64,000 nucleotides of DNA, taken from Branchiostoma floridae (lineage: Eukaryota; Chordata; Leptocardii; Amphioxiformes; Branchiostomatidae). How positions within the stretch are numbered: position 1 is the stretch's first letter; every line of letters begins with the position of its first letter. A model generated the notes under the pieces. It searched no databases, was not told the DNA's origin, and saw only the letters and a list, made by a program, of their open reading frames with translations. Below are positions 25,401-36,416 of the stretch, one piece after another. The stretch spans positions 11,387,354-11,451,353 of the forward strand of contig NC_049986.1 of assembly GCF_000003815.2 (NCBI RefSeq), read 5' to 3'. The translations under genes were made by a program, and so were the position numbers.

Positions 25401-28400
25401 AGGGACGACCAGGTCTGGGAGCTGTTTCCACAGACTTCCAGCCACGTTTGAATTCAGGATGCCAGCGTTTTACAAGGTCATATGATGGGGCATCATCACC
25501 ATAAGTTTCATTTATTTCATCAAAAGTCTTCTTTGGTGTGCGTCCTTTCAAATACAAAAACCGGATCACTGCGCGACACTCAACTGGTTCCATTTCACAC
25601 CTGGTCCATTTCGCACCTGACTAAGTTCAAACACCAGTAAATCAGAAACCACAATTAGTTCAGAGCTGTCTTTTGCAACATAACCCATAGAGATATGAAT
25701 TATTACACATACAAAATTTCATTTAGATCAGACAACTGGAAGTGGGTCAGGACCATTACTTATTGCACGCCCCTCGTAACTGCCCTTTGGCATAACACAT
25801 GAGCTGGCAGGCATGTAGCACAACAATAACTGGCTATGTTACACTGGACAACCTGTCATACCTAACCTTTTCATCTAGCTGCCAACATTGTTTAATTCTA
25901 TATCTAGCAAGGATGCCACAGTGACCGTACTTGGTGTCAGTGCTTTCGGCAGCGGTATCTGTACATCCAGTATAACTGCCCTTCGTGGACAGGATGATTA
26001 CATAATTTGTTACATGCATCTCCTAGCCAATTTTGATTAATTTTTCAGTAATACTCAAGTCTTCAACAACTTTTCAATCTCTTGCAGGTATATCTGTCAT
26101 TGGGGGATGCCCACACTGCTGTCCGCCAGGGAAGCAAGGCCAAATTTTTCTATGAGCAGTGTCTGTCTGCAGCACTGAAGGCTGATAATGTAGTGCTGGA
26201 AACCAAGGTAAGTCTTCTTCTTAGTTAAACTTTGATTTAGTATATTATGTGTGTACAAAATGTAGTCATCATTTTGTATGTTAATAGTGTGCTGCAATTG
26301 ATGTCACTTACTAAATACTGTAAAACGTCATGAAAATCTCTCAAACAAGAAGAAATTTGTATCAGGGTTATGGACTGTAAACATTGAAATGTTTGCAGTG
26401 GTTTTATTTTTGCTGTTTTCTACTGTATACTTCTTACCATGATATTATGACACTGCAAGTTTGTGAGGTATTGTACTAAGAATTATTTGAACAGTGAACT
26501 TCAAGCACCATAAAAACTGCAAAACTAAGTCCCTGTAGGAATTTACAGTCTGTAACAGTTTGTAAGATAGCATGAGCTGCCCTTTCCTGATAGTTGACCT
26601 GACTTGTTACAGGCGTATGTGAACCTGGCCAGTCTGTGTGAGCAGGAAGGACAGGTGTACGAGGCGATCATGTACTACATCAGACTGCTGACTGTGGGGG
26701 ACGACATTCGGGCCAGCTTGGACGACGAGAAAAGGTTCCGTGACTACTGGTCCACTGAGCTAGAGCGGGGAATCCACCTCAACTTAAGGTACTCAATCCT
26801 CTTCATTTGCACTGTTGACTTAGTATTATAGTAGCAATTACTTTTTAGATCTGTTTTAAAGGGCTTCCTCAGTATAAAAGTAGTATATTAGTATACTATT
26901 AAACTGCATATTTTTACTGCATATATGTCAAGTATGGCGCAACAGAAGCTCTGACTATTCCAAGATTTTTTGTACGCAGAATTGTATGGACTCCGAGGTT
27001 GTATGTTTGTGCATAGGAAGATTACCTTAGTGGGTAATCAGCAATCTTGGCCAAAACCTTTGGTAGACTGCTCTACAGCTTTTCAATATTGATCATCATG
27101 ACTGTCATGTTTCATGATGATGTTTCATTTCACTCCTCTTTTACTCTTTACAGCATTGCTTACAAGAAGATCAGACAGTTCTCGAGGGCACTGCATCACG
27201 GGAAGGACTACATGCAACTCATTGAGTCATCCAACCAGCCAGAGCTCATGAAGCAAGCCCATTACCATATGGCAACTCTATACGAAGCCGGGCAAGACTA
27301 CAAGCAGGCACTCGCACAGTACAACTTGTTCCTCTCTTTCTGTAAGGAGGCAGAAGACGAGGCGTCCACAGCGCTTGCCCACGGGTGCCTGGGGAACTTG
27401 TACGCCTCAGTGTGTGACTACAAACAGGCACTTTTGCACCATGAGGAGCAGCTGGACCTGATGGAAAAGGAGGACAACGAAGGTGCACAGATGATGGCAC
27501 ACCTGCACCTGGCAGAAGTCCTGATTAAGACCGAGGAGTTTGAGGATGCGAGGGTGCACCTGCAGGAGTCCTTACAGCTGAGCAGGGAGCTGGACCAGCC
27601 GGAGCTGGAGTGCAGGACCTTGCTGAAGCTCGGTGATCTGTTCTCAGAACAGGGTCGTCACCAGCATGCCCTGTACTACTACGAGCAAGCACAGACTCTG
27701 GTGGAGGATGAGGACCAGCCAGACCTGCATACCATCTGTCAGTTTCACGTAGCACACATGAGCCAGTTCTCAACGTCACTCAAGGTAAAATCATGTTCAT
27801 AGAAATCAAACTAAAGTTTGTACGTTTTGATGTTTTCCAACAATTAGTAGCATTGGGTATGTCCTTTTGGCATCTCTAAGGTAACAATGATCAAGCATAT
27901 TTATCCAGTGTTGTTGTATTTTGTCAGGAACTGGAGACAGCCAGGCGGACATTTGAAGAACTCATCCCCATCTATGAGGACCAGGCACGCAGGTGTGACG
28001 AGGAAGAAGTACAGCTACCTGAGGATCTGGGCAGGTAATGATCATGCTTCAAGTAAAAAACAATCAAGCCTTATTTACACATCTCAGACTAGAAAAGTGT
28101 AAACCCAATGTCACCTTGTTACAATGTTTATCCAATTATTGCTTGAGTAACTGTTATATTGACTCATAGTAATTGAGTATTTCATTGTGCCTCATGACTT
28201 CCCATTGCCATTGCAGGTCCCTTCAGCTGGCATATGATGGTATGCTATCCTCTCTCAGCAAACTCGGCAACACAGATCAGGCTTTAGAGTACACTGAGTG
28301 CCACAGGAGACAGAACCTGCTATGGACACTGAACGTCCGACCACAGATACCAGACTGTTCAAAGCTTTTTGAGGATCCTGGCTCCTTGGCCAACTTAGTT

Positions 28401-31400
28401 GGAAGGTTTGATCCACTCAAGATCCAGCAACTCTTTGACATTGTCAATGTGACAAACAAGACAGTTCTATACTACTCCGTGGTTAACGATTCCCTGCTGT
28501 TGTGGGTGCTTCAGCCTGGAAAAGGTGTTGCCAGGTTCTACAAGTCCTCCACCAAGGAGAACTTTGTAGAAAAATGCAGAGGTTGCATTGCACTCATCAG
28601 GAAAGTTGAGGGGCAGTCCAGCCCATGCTACGACATTGAAAACAGATCACTTCCTAGGAAGAAGGCAGAGGTGTACGAAGTCAAGAAAGCAAACCTGCGT
28701 GCCTCACAATCAAAGAAAGAATTCAGGAAAGAGCTTGAGGAGGAAGTTGAAGAGAGTTCTAAGAAGATGGATCCACCAAGAATGCCGTTTAAGGAGCTGT
28801 ACAATGTCCTCATTGCCCCTGTTGAGGACCTCCTATCAGCCCTCCCACTACATAGTGACCTTGTCATCATCCCTGACAAAGATCTCTTACAGGTGCCATT
28901 TGACCTCCTGAAGGACTTCAAACAAAGATGTCTGTGTGAGAGGTTTCAGATCACCATTGTGTCCTGTCTGTATGTGCTGGAGGTGGCTTTTGTTGGTATC
29001 CAGTCTGTCAGGAAGCCAGGTGCAGCCTCTACCAGGCCGCAGGACAAGTCTCTCATCATGGCCACAGCTTCCACCGGCAGTATCATGGTGACCAAGACCC
29101 GAGGAGATCAGTCCACCATTACATATACAAGGTATTCTATATTTGTATCATTTGCTAAGTTGATATGAAGTATTGATTATAGTAATATCTATAGCTGTTG
29201 GACTATAGATACCATTTGGTATAAAATGGCAAAACATGCAATAAAAATTACATATCTTTTTTCTGACTTTGCGTTGGAATAAGACAAATTTTAGGATCTG
29301 TAATCTTTCTCTGAGCTTTGTGAATTATAAATTATATTTTCGGGTAAACATAGAACTGAGTTGATTACATCTTGGATATCATAGGAGCAAGGATCCTGGG
29401 AAAGGTCTGTTGGAGATTCCGTCCACACGTGAGGGGAGGCCAGACCTGGAGAGGGAGGGGCTCAAGAGGATGAAGCTCCTGAACACCATCAATAAACTGG
29501 TCACAAAGGTAATTACGTGATATTGTATTGTACTTCAGACATGTATCACCAATTCTGTCCTTGTCATGTAAGATTACACAGTCATGTGAATTGTGTTGGC
29601 TCACCTGAACTGTAGGCACTGCAATGCTTTTGACATTTTGTGTGTGTGTTAAGCCTAAGCAACTTCAGGGATGGTCAACAATTTTCCTTGATATCAACTT
29701 TTTCTTCTGTAAGTTGTCCAGCTTGATTAACGTTATTCATGCATATTGCAATGTTCATACTTAATTAGCAAATCTTAATATTTATTAGCCTCAATATTTC
29801 CTTGATAGTCATTCTACTTGTTTTCTGTATTTGAAATTCCAGACATCTACAGGGCAGCAGATCACCACATCAGCATCTTTTGTGACGGAGTTCCGCCAGC
29901 TGAGTGGGCAGGACTACACCCTGGTGGTGGGGAACCCCACCCTGCCACAGGTCTCACTGTTTGGGAGGACATGGAAACCCTTCCAGCAGCTCAACATGGC
30001 CGATAAGGAGGCTTCTAAGGTATCTTCTTCATTATGTGATTTGAATGTAGGGTTCTCGTTAAACATTATTTTCATTGCACACAATAGTTTTATCTCAATT
30101 TTTTTTTTCAAAGCCAGGTTACAAGGGCACTGTGCCCTTATACATATACTACTTCTTACATGCCCTCTCATGCTTAACTTTAGTCTATGCTTTTCCTGTC
30201 ATAGTTGACAGATCAGTGTCCTGTCTACCTTTGACAGTTAGAGTGAGTCAAAATTTGATGTCAAATGACATGACATTTCACCCCCTTGTCATTAGTGTTG
30301 TCCTCTTACATCCTAGAAAAAAGGCTAGCTGTACAGATATACATTGTTTACGCAATTTGGTTTGAGAAAGAACCATACAATGTTGGTTGTCTATGTTCCA
30401 GGTGGCAGACTACCTGGGAACAGAAGCCTTGACAGGAGAGGAGGCCACAAAGGAGATGGTGATGGCTATCCTTCCTGCTGCTACAGTTGTCCACATAGGT
30501 AACTGGAACTTTAAGTTACAAGCACATTTTCTACAATCTTTTACACTATGATATAGGATGTTGCATAGACCTGGATTCACCTCCCGAAGAGTGTAAAATG
30601 CATTACTGCTAAGTCCTGCCAGTTAATTATGAGAAGTAGTTTTTAAGTGCAAGTGTGCAGAACTTAGTAGGTTTGTGGATGTCTGAGGGCCTCAAAAGGG
30701 AGAAAATAATATCAGCTTAGGAAAGTGAGACAGCATGTTTTCTCTCACCTTTGGTACCTAACAGTGAAACCTCTCGTTTTGAACTGTAGCCACCTTTGGT
30801 AGTTGGGAGGAGGGGATCCTGGCCTTGTCTCCCAACCCCGACCATCTACAGGACGGCCCACCAGCACAGAACAAGTACATCCTGACAGCTGATGACATCT
30901 TGAACCAAAAGGTGTCAGCAAAACTTGTTGTGCTCAGCGGTTGCCATGGGGATGACTTTAGCCGCACCCTGGACCTTCAGATGAAGTTACCGACTTGTCT
31001 CTTGGCCGCAGGTTTGTGTGTGTAATTATATATTTCCCTCTCTTTGTTTATATATCAGATATATTTGAAAATTGCTGCATGATATCCCACTTGTTACAGA
31101 TTTGATGCTTTATAAAATCACATGCTTTATACAATCACTTCTGTAGGAGCAAAGTGTGTCCTGACACAGATGTGGCCAGTTCCCAACATAGTGAGCAGCT
31201 TGTTCTATCACCACTTCTACCAGGCACTGCAGAAAAATGCCAGGGTCACCCATGCCATGAAGGTTGCAAAGGACAAGGTCAAAGCTGATGACAGGTGATA
31301 GCTGATCTCCAAATTTGAAAAAAACATCAAGAACAGAATACCGGTGTAGAAGAACACCCTTAGCTATCTCATTCATTTATCATAGAAATAATGAAGTACA

Positions 31401-34400
31401 TTAATCCAGAATACTTCAAAAGTCTAAGTAATGGATGATTAAAAAATCCTTTGTTTAATGTTCCAGATTCAGTGCCCCTGTGTATTGGTGCACCTTTGTC
31501 CTGATTGGTCAGGATGTGGAGGTTGACCTGGGTCAGATCAAGCGTGCCATGTTGGACCAGACCATGGATAAGGTGGAGGATGTGGAGGACCTCCTCAACC
31601 CCAAACCTCTCACACCTGAAGGTAAGTTTGTTCACACAGGGCAGCAAGTCTAAAATCTTTTTTACCAGAAAACTTTTTGCCGGTGCAATGAATCGGCTTT
31701 GAATCGACAGAAGCGGTTGGTTCAACCGTTCGTTTGGATGCATGGATCGGTCAATTTAACTAAACCCTTCTAATAGCCCTTCTGTACGCCTGATTGCGTA
31801 ATTGAGCCAGCGTGGCCGAGCAGTCTAAGGCACAGCAGTTTGCTTCTGCAGCCGTGGATCATGGGTTCGATCCCAATTGTTACAATTTTTTTTCTTTGTT
31901 GGACAAATCTCATGTACTGTTTTTTTTTAACAGAAGAAAGACCAATTCAGTAATTCGATGTTTAAGAACTCTTTTACATGTGATTTTGTTTAACATCCAG
32001 GCTTTTTCCAAAATACGCACCAGCCAGTTTTTTTCAGAAGCTTTCTTGTTTGCATAATAGTCAACATATTTAGAATGATAAGACGAATGCATTGTTATGT
32101 GTAATAAATCTGAAAAGTTTCATTGCATTCAATGATGCAAAGATGTGCTTTGAAGATGACATCTTAAAGCCATCACATGATGTTACATGTTGCACCAGTC
32201 CTGTGAAACTATAAAGTGGATTTGTTTTGTTTCAGCCGCCAGTAAGGAGACCTTACTGTACAGACTGCAAGCCTGTGTCTCAGTTCTGCTGTCTCACTCC
32301 AGAGAACACCCGGACACTGTACCCACACTCCTGCAGATGGTAAGGACTGTACATAGCACATGTATGACATGGTTGACAGTAGTTTAGCTTGTGTTTTGTA
32401 TCCAATATTCTCAACACACATGCACGTAGTACAGTATCTATAATGGATTAATGATCTTTCTATGCTTTATTGATGAGGTGCAAAATAGCATTGAAAATGT
32501 CTGTTGCCAAAGATGGCTTCTCCTTGGTGCTGAAGTGCCATCAATTTGCTTGTTGCCCCACTTTTCACAGAAATAGTTTCTTAGAATCTTGTCAAATGTA
32601 CATTTTGCTTAGTTAGCTACACCTGTTAGAGATAAATCAAGCTGTAAACTCTCTTAGCCCAATTGTATTGTCTAGAAACTCAGCATTGTGACAATCCCTA
32701 TCTGTTCTACATTTTTCCAATCAATGACTTTCTTTCTTTCTGTATTGTACATAGATCGGAGATGCTATTGACCTACTGGATGCTACAGAGTACCGTCAGC
32801 CCCCAGTCCGGCTGCCCGACCATGTGGTGGCCACCCCTGGGGCCCTACCGCTCCTGTCGCTGCTGGGGTTTGACTTCCAGCCCCGGGGAGCACATGTGGA
32901 GCAGCCCTACATCCTGTTCCCCCACTGGAACCAGGGGAAACTACTATTGCCGTCATATGAGTCACTGACTGCTGCTATTGGTAAATATCTGTCATGACAA
33001 TTTAATAATATGCATATTAATCCCATACCTGTAACATGATTACACTGTACCAAAGGTTGCTTTCTTCTAGTTTGAATTTACACTCATAAACCACAAGGAA
33101 CAACTTTTGTAAGAGCTTCTGTGAGAATGTAGCACCTTCCCACATCCCAAATATGGCTCATCACAATAGTGCAACTTGTCAAGTAATCCACACACACAAG
33201 CACTGAACACATAACCTCTGCTTCACAGAGGTAATAAACGACTAAGAATATGAGAAGAGGCAGTTAGATGTTAAACATAGACTGATATCATAAAGTATTT
33301 GCTGGTTATGTTAATGGAAAGATATTAATATTTGGTCAAGGAGTGATAGTCAATGGATGTTTTTATTCTTCAATAAACACCAAACAATCACTGATTGTAT
33401 TCTGTTTCCAGATATCATTTCCAACCACCAGTGTACACAGTGCATCTCGGAGATCCTGCCCACTACAGAAGACATCCTGTGCCAGCTGATTGACATGCTG
33501 AGCCTCACCCTCCACTCCCCAGAGCTGCAGCTCAGGGTGGGGGACACGGGCGTCCAGCCGCTCTGGGCCAGGGGGTCCGCCACACGAAGGCTACTCTCAG
33601 CGCTGGGGTTCCTACAGGTGGGGCCGCTCCTGGTGTTTAACAAGGTGGCGAGCAACAGGCAAGTGTATACAGCAATGTATAAATGGCTATTGAAATAAGC
33701 AAGATTCTTAACAAGAATACAAACTTTTTATATGTCCTTATTCTACAAAGAAGTATGTGGTCTTGTGTCAAAAATTGATTTTGAAGCTATTTTATGGCAG
33801 TCATTGTGAATAACGACTGAAGATGGATTCAGTAGTGGAGTGACAGGATATGATGATTGATGATGATTGCTAATAATTCTGTACATATATGTCCAGAGGT
33901 TTAGTTGACAGTGGTTGTAGTTTTTTAAGTTTTGCAAAACTACCATTTAATTCTGGGATATCCTTGAGAAATACTTATTGGCATTCCTTCTCAAAAAGTT
34001 TTGCTTTATTCATCCCCTCATTATTTTGTCTTTTTCAGGGTTCTTCTGACAGCCACCCTGCACATGTTGTGTGCCATGTCTGTCACCAAGTCCTCTGGTA
34101 CGGTCCACAAACTGGACGTGTCTCAGCTGGCCACATCACAGCTGACCACTGCCATGGTAAGATGACATTCTTTGTCTTTCTTAAGTAGAAAATGTTTTTT
34201 TCCCTCATTCACACCACAATCGACAAAAAACAACATGCTGCTGTAGAAAATTCATTAGATAACCCAGAATAATGAAGCAAAATATTTTTAGAAAACATAC
34301 AATGATAGACTGTTACATATGATCCTTAACACATAGTTACACATTATACCTGAAATGTTAGAACTAAAACATGTATATGTCTGTGGCAGACAAGGGAAAC

Positions 34401-35357
34401 CAGCATGGTGACTCCAGCCATCGGCGCCAAGGTGCTGCCCTCCCTGCGGCCTGTTCTCCTGCCACGGAACCAGCTGAACGTGTCGGCGACGTGGATGTCT
34501 GAGAAGGAGAAGCCGTCTGCAGTCAGGCACAAGCTGCAGCTGTCCCAGCAGCTGCAGGGGATCCAGGCAGACTACAGGCGCTACATGAGCCGCACGGTGC
34601 AGTGGCACAGTGAACTACTCACTGCTCAGGTTAGAGGGAGGAGATACATGTATCTTTGTTTATAAGGATAAGCACGCCTGGAAACAGCCCTTTGTTCCTA
34701 CACCCGTATGCTCTGACATCTTCATGTTACAGTTATGGTTAGGGTTAGGGGTTGTTGGAACATACAGTGCATATAGGAGTGTCGGAACATAGGGATATAT
34801 CCACATGTCTAATAGAATGGTTTACATATCACATTTCTCACTTCAAAACTTGGTTCCAATGTTGGTATGTAACAGCAAGTTTGTTTCAATATTGCAAGAA
34901 TTTGGAGAGCAAGTTGCGAGAAGCTGAAACAAGATGAAACTCAATTTTGGGGTGTCCGTGATATTTTCCCGTTTGAATTGCTTGTAGACTTATACAGTAA
35001 TGAAATTCCTTCTGATTTGTCTCAATTTGTTTTGTTAAATTTCCAATTTTTTTTTACCAACATCAGGCCAACGAGAGCCTAGCACAGATTGGGAAGGTTC
35101 CTCCCAACCCGGACAAGGTCAAGGTCATTGCGGGTGCCACGCCCTCCATGGAGAGAACACCTGTGGACCTGGAGCCGACCCTTGACCTGGAGGGGGTGGA
35201 GCAGAGACGAGACTACTCCAACTATGTCCTGCACAGGAGATGTGAGAACATCGCAGACCTGCACAGGGACTCCCTCAGGAAACTCTACTTGCCGTTTCTG
35301 GAGACAGAGAGGAAGACCAAAGGGCTGGGAACTAGGGGGAAAAACACACACTCATAG
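22438..35357 (+). CDS. TTC28-like: TTC28-like TPR and CHAT-domain protein
   Basis: Twenty-two exons: 22438-22506, 22866-22970, 23598-23807, 24339-24516, 25004-25134, 26088-26207, 26613-26788, 27154-27784, 27928-28034, 28217-29131, 29385-29508, 29843-30019, 30402-30498, 30790-31011, 31147-31295, 31467-31621, 32236-32339, 32755-32980, 33412-33658, 34039-34156, 34390-34629 and 35067-35357. They give about 1,596 residues. A basic/Ser-rich start is followed by TPRs, for example AHGCLGNLYASVCDYKQALL. A CHAT (caspase-like) domain follows, with VVHIATFGSWEEG, KLVVLSGCHGDDFS and GAKCVLTQMWPVPN. C-terminal blocks LLSLLGFDFQPRG and RLLSALGFLQVGP resemble the tail of vertebrate TTC28. The family has scaffold or cell-division roles; a function here is not established. 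Oddities: the expected CHAT His is Phe; the donor after 33658 is GC; one extra A in exon 15 (31260-31262) breaks the frame unless it is a sequencing error. Confidence 0.88.
25199..25776 (-). mobile_element. Non-autonomous mariner-type DNA transposon
   Basis: Terminal inverted repeats begin CGAGGGGCGTGCAATWAGTA at both ends, and a TA dinucleotide flanks each side, as expected for Tc1/mariner target duplication. Inside, on the minus strand (25593-25294), lies the helix-turn-helix start of a mariner transposase: RAVIRFLYLKGRTPKKTFDE, DLVKRWHPEFKRG and APRPGRPS. The DDD/E catalytic part is absent, so this 578-base copy is an internally deleted derivative, sited in the intron after exon 5 of the TTC28-like gene. 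Confidence 0.85.
31806..31880 (+). pseudogene. tRNA-derived relic (Leu-type head)
   Basis: TGGCCGAGCAGTCTAAGG is a good A box of the Leu/Ser class and GGGTTCGATCCC a good B box. The sequence after the T arm does not pair with the 5' acceptor GCCAGCG, and the anticodon arm pairs weakly. It is therefore a pseudogene or SINE head rather than a working tRNA. It is followed by T-runs and lies in a TTC28-like intron. Confidence 0.65.
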
Positions 35358-35443
35358 TCACAACTCTACCTGCCATTTCTGGAGACAGAGAAGAAGACCA
35401 AAGGGCTGGGAACCAGGGGGAAAAACACACAATCATAGTCACC
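35282..35443 (+). repeat. Tandem duplication of the TTC28-like coding end
   Basis: About 80 bases covering the last coding codons, the stop and a few bases after it (35282-35361) are repeated almost exactly at 35364-35443. Both copies contain GAAGACCAAAGGGCTGGGAA and end near CATAGTCAC. The second copy is downstream of the stop, so it is untranslated unless the first stop is read through. Confidence 0.85.
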
Positions 35444-36416
35444 GAATGTGTAGATTTGTATTTCCTGTACGTCTTATCATTGTATATACATTCAATTTGT
35501 GGTACAAATCCAACTTGTTCATTGCATCAAATCTATTACATATCATGATCACATGTTGCCTACTGTTTCACGACTTGTAAGCCCAGCTTGGGTTAACAAT
35601 GCATCTTGTAGTCCAAAAGTTACTTCATATGAATATATTCAAAAAGATGATGTTGTTAAATTAGTACAAAGGCTATCAAACTTTGCATTGTCAACAAATT
35701 TCTATAGTACATGTACATACTTTATATATATGTATGGTGTGTATCTTTCTAATTGGTCCAATGTAAAACTTCCGAAGAAAGTAATCTATGATACAATATA
35801 TGATTATATTGCTCCAGCAATTCACAAATTATTATAATCATGTATTGTTGAACCGTCTTTTGACAACATGACTGACTAATAAATGCAGTGGGATCCTTGA
35901 ATGACTTTTTTCTTTGATTTTCATGCAGCAAAATAAATTCAATAGATCTTCAGTATGGTTCTTTTTATAGAAAATGGTATTTGTACACCCTGAACCCACC
36001 CTTAGCAAGTTTCACCTGAGCAAAAGTAACTTTCAGATGCATTGAAAGCGATATTGTCATTGCATCATATACTGTTAACCCTTGTTGTCAACTGAATTTA
36101 GATATCCTTACGTACTTCCAACACCAATCCTAATGCAATGACCACAATGAATTATTTGAAGTCCTACGATGTCTTGACAATACGATCAACATAATACTCC
36201 TAGAATACCCCAAATAGTTGACTACAAATAACTATCAGAAGGGTAAAGCTATCGTTTGCAGGATCGTAATACTTTTAACTTGTAGAAGAAAAGGTGCCGT
36301 TTGAGATGCAACACCCAGACGGCTGACACGTCATTGTTTCTGCATACTAAATTTGTGTTCTTTGCTATCCAATGTGATAAGTCTGTTATTAGGAAGTAAT
36401 TACAACGGTTACATGT
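35444..36416. other. Convergent intergenic region
   Basis: AT-rich sequence between the 3' ends of the plus-strand TTC28-like gene and minus-strand copper transporter A. AATAAA at about 35878 may be the polyadenylation signal of the TTC28-like transcript. The open frame at 35499-35837 matches nothing recognisable. Confidence 0.4.

Noticed and set aside
27246-27779. Two minus-strand frames inside the TTC28-like exon 8
   Set aside because: They are shadows of the TPR coding exon on the opposite strand.
31806-31880. Functional tRNA-Leu gene
   Set aside because: A and B boxes are good but the acceptor stem does not close, so it is listed as a relic.
34735-34765. Telomere-like TTAGGG words
   Set aside because: Only about two imperfect copies; not a telomeric tract.
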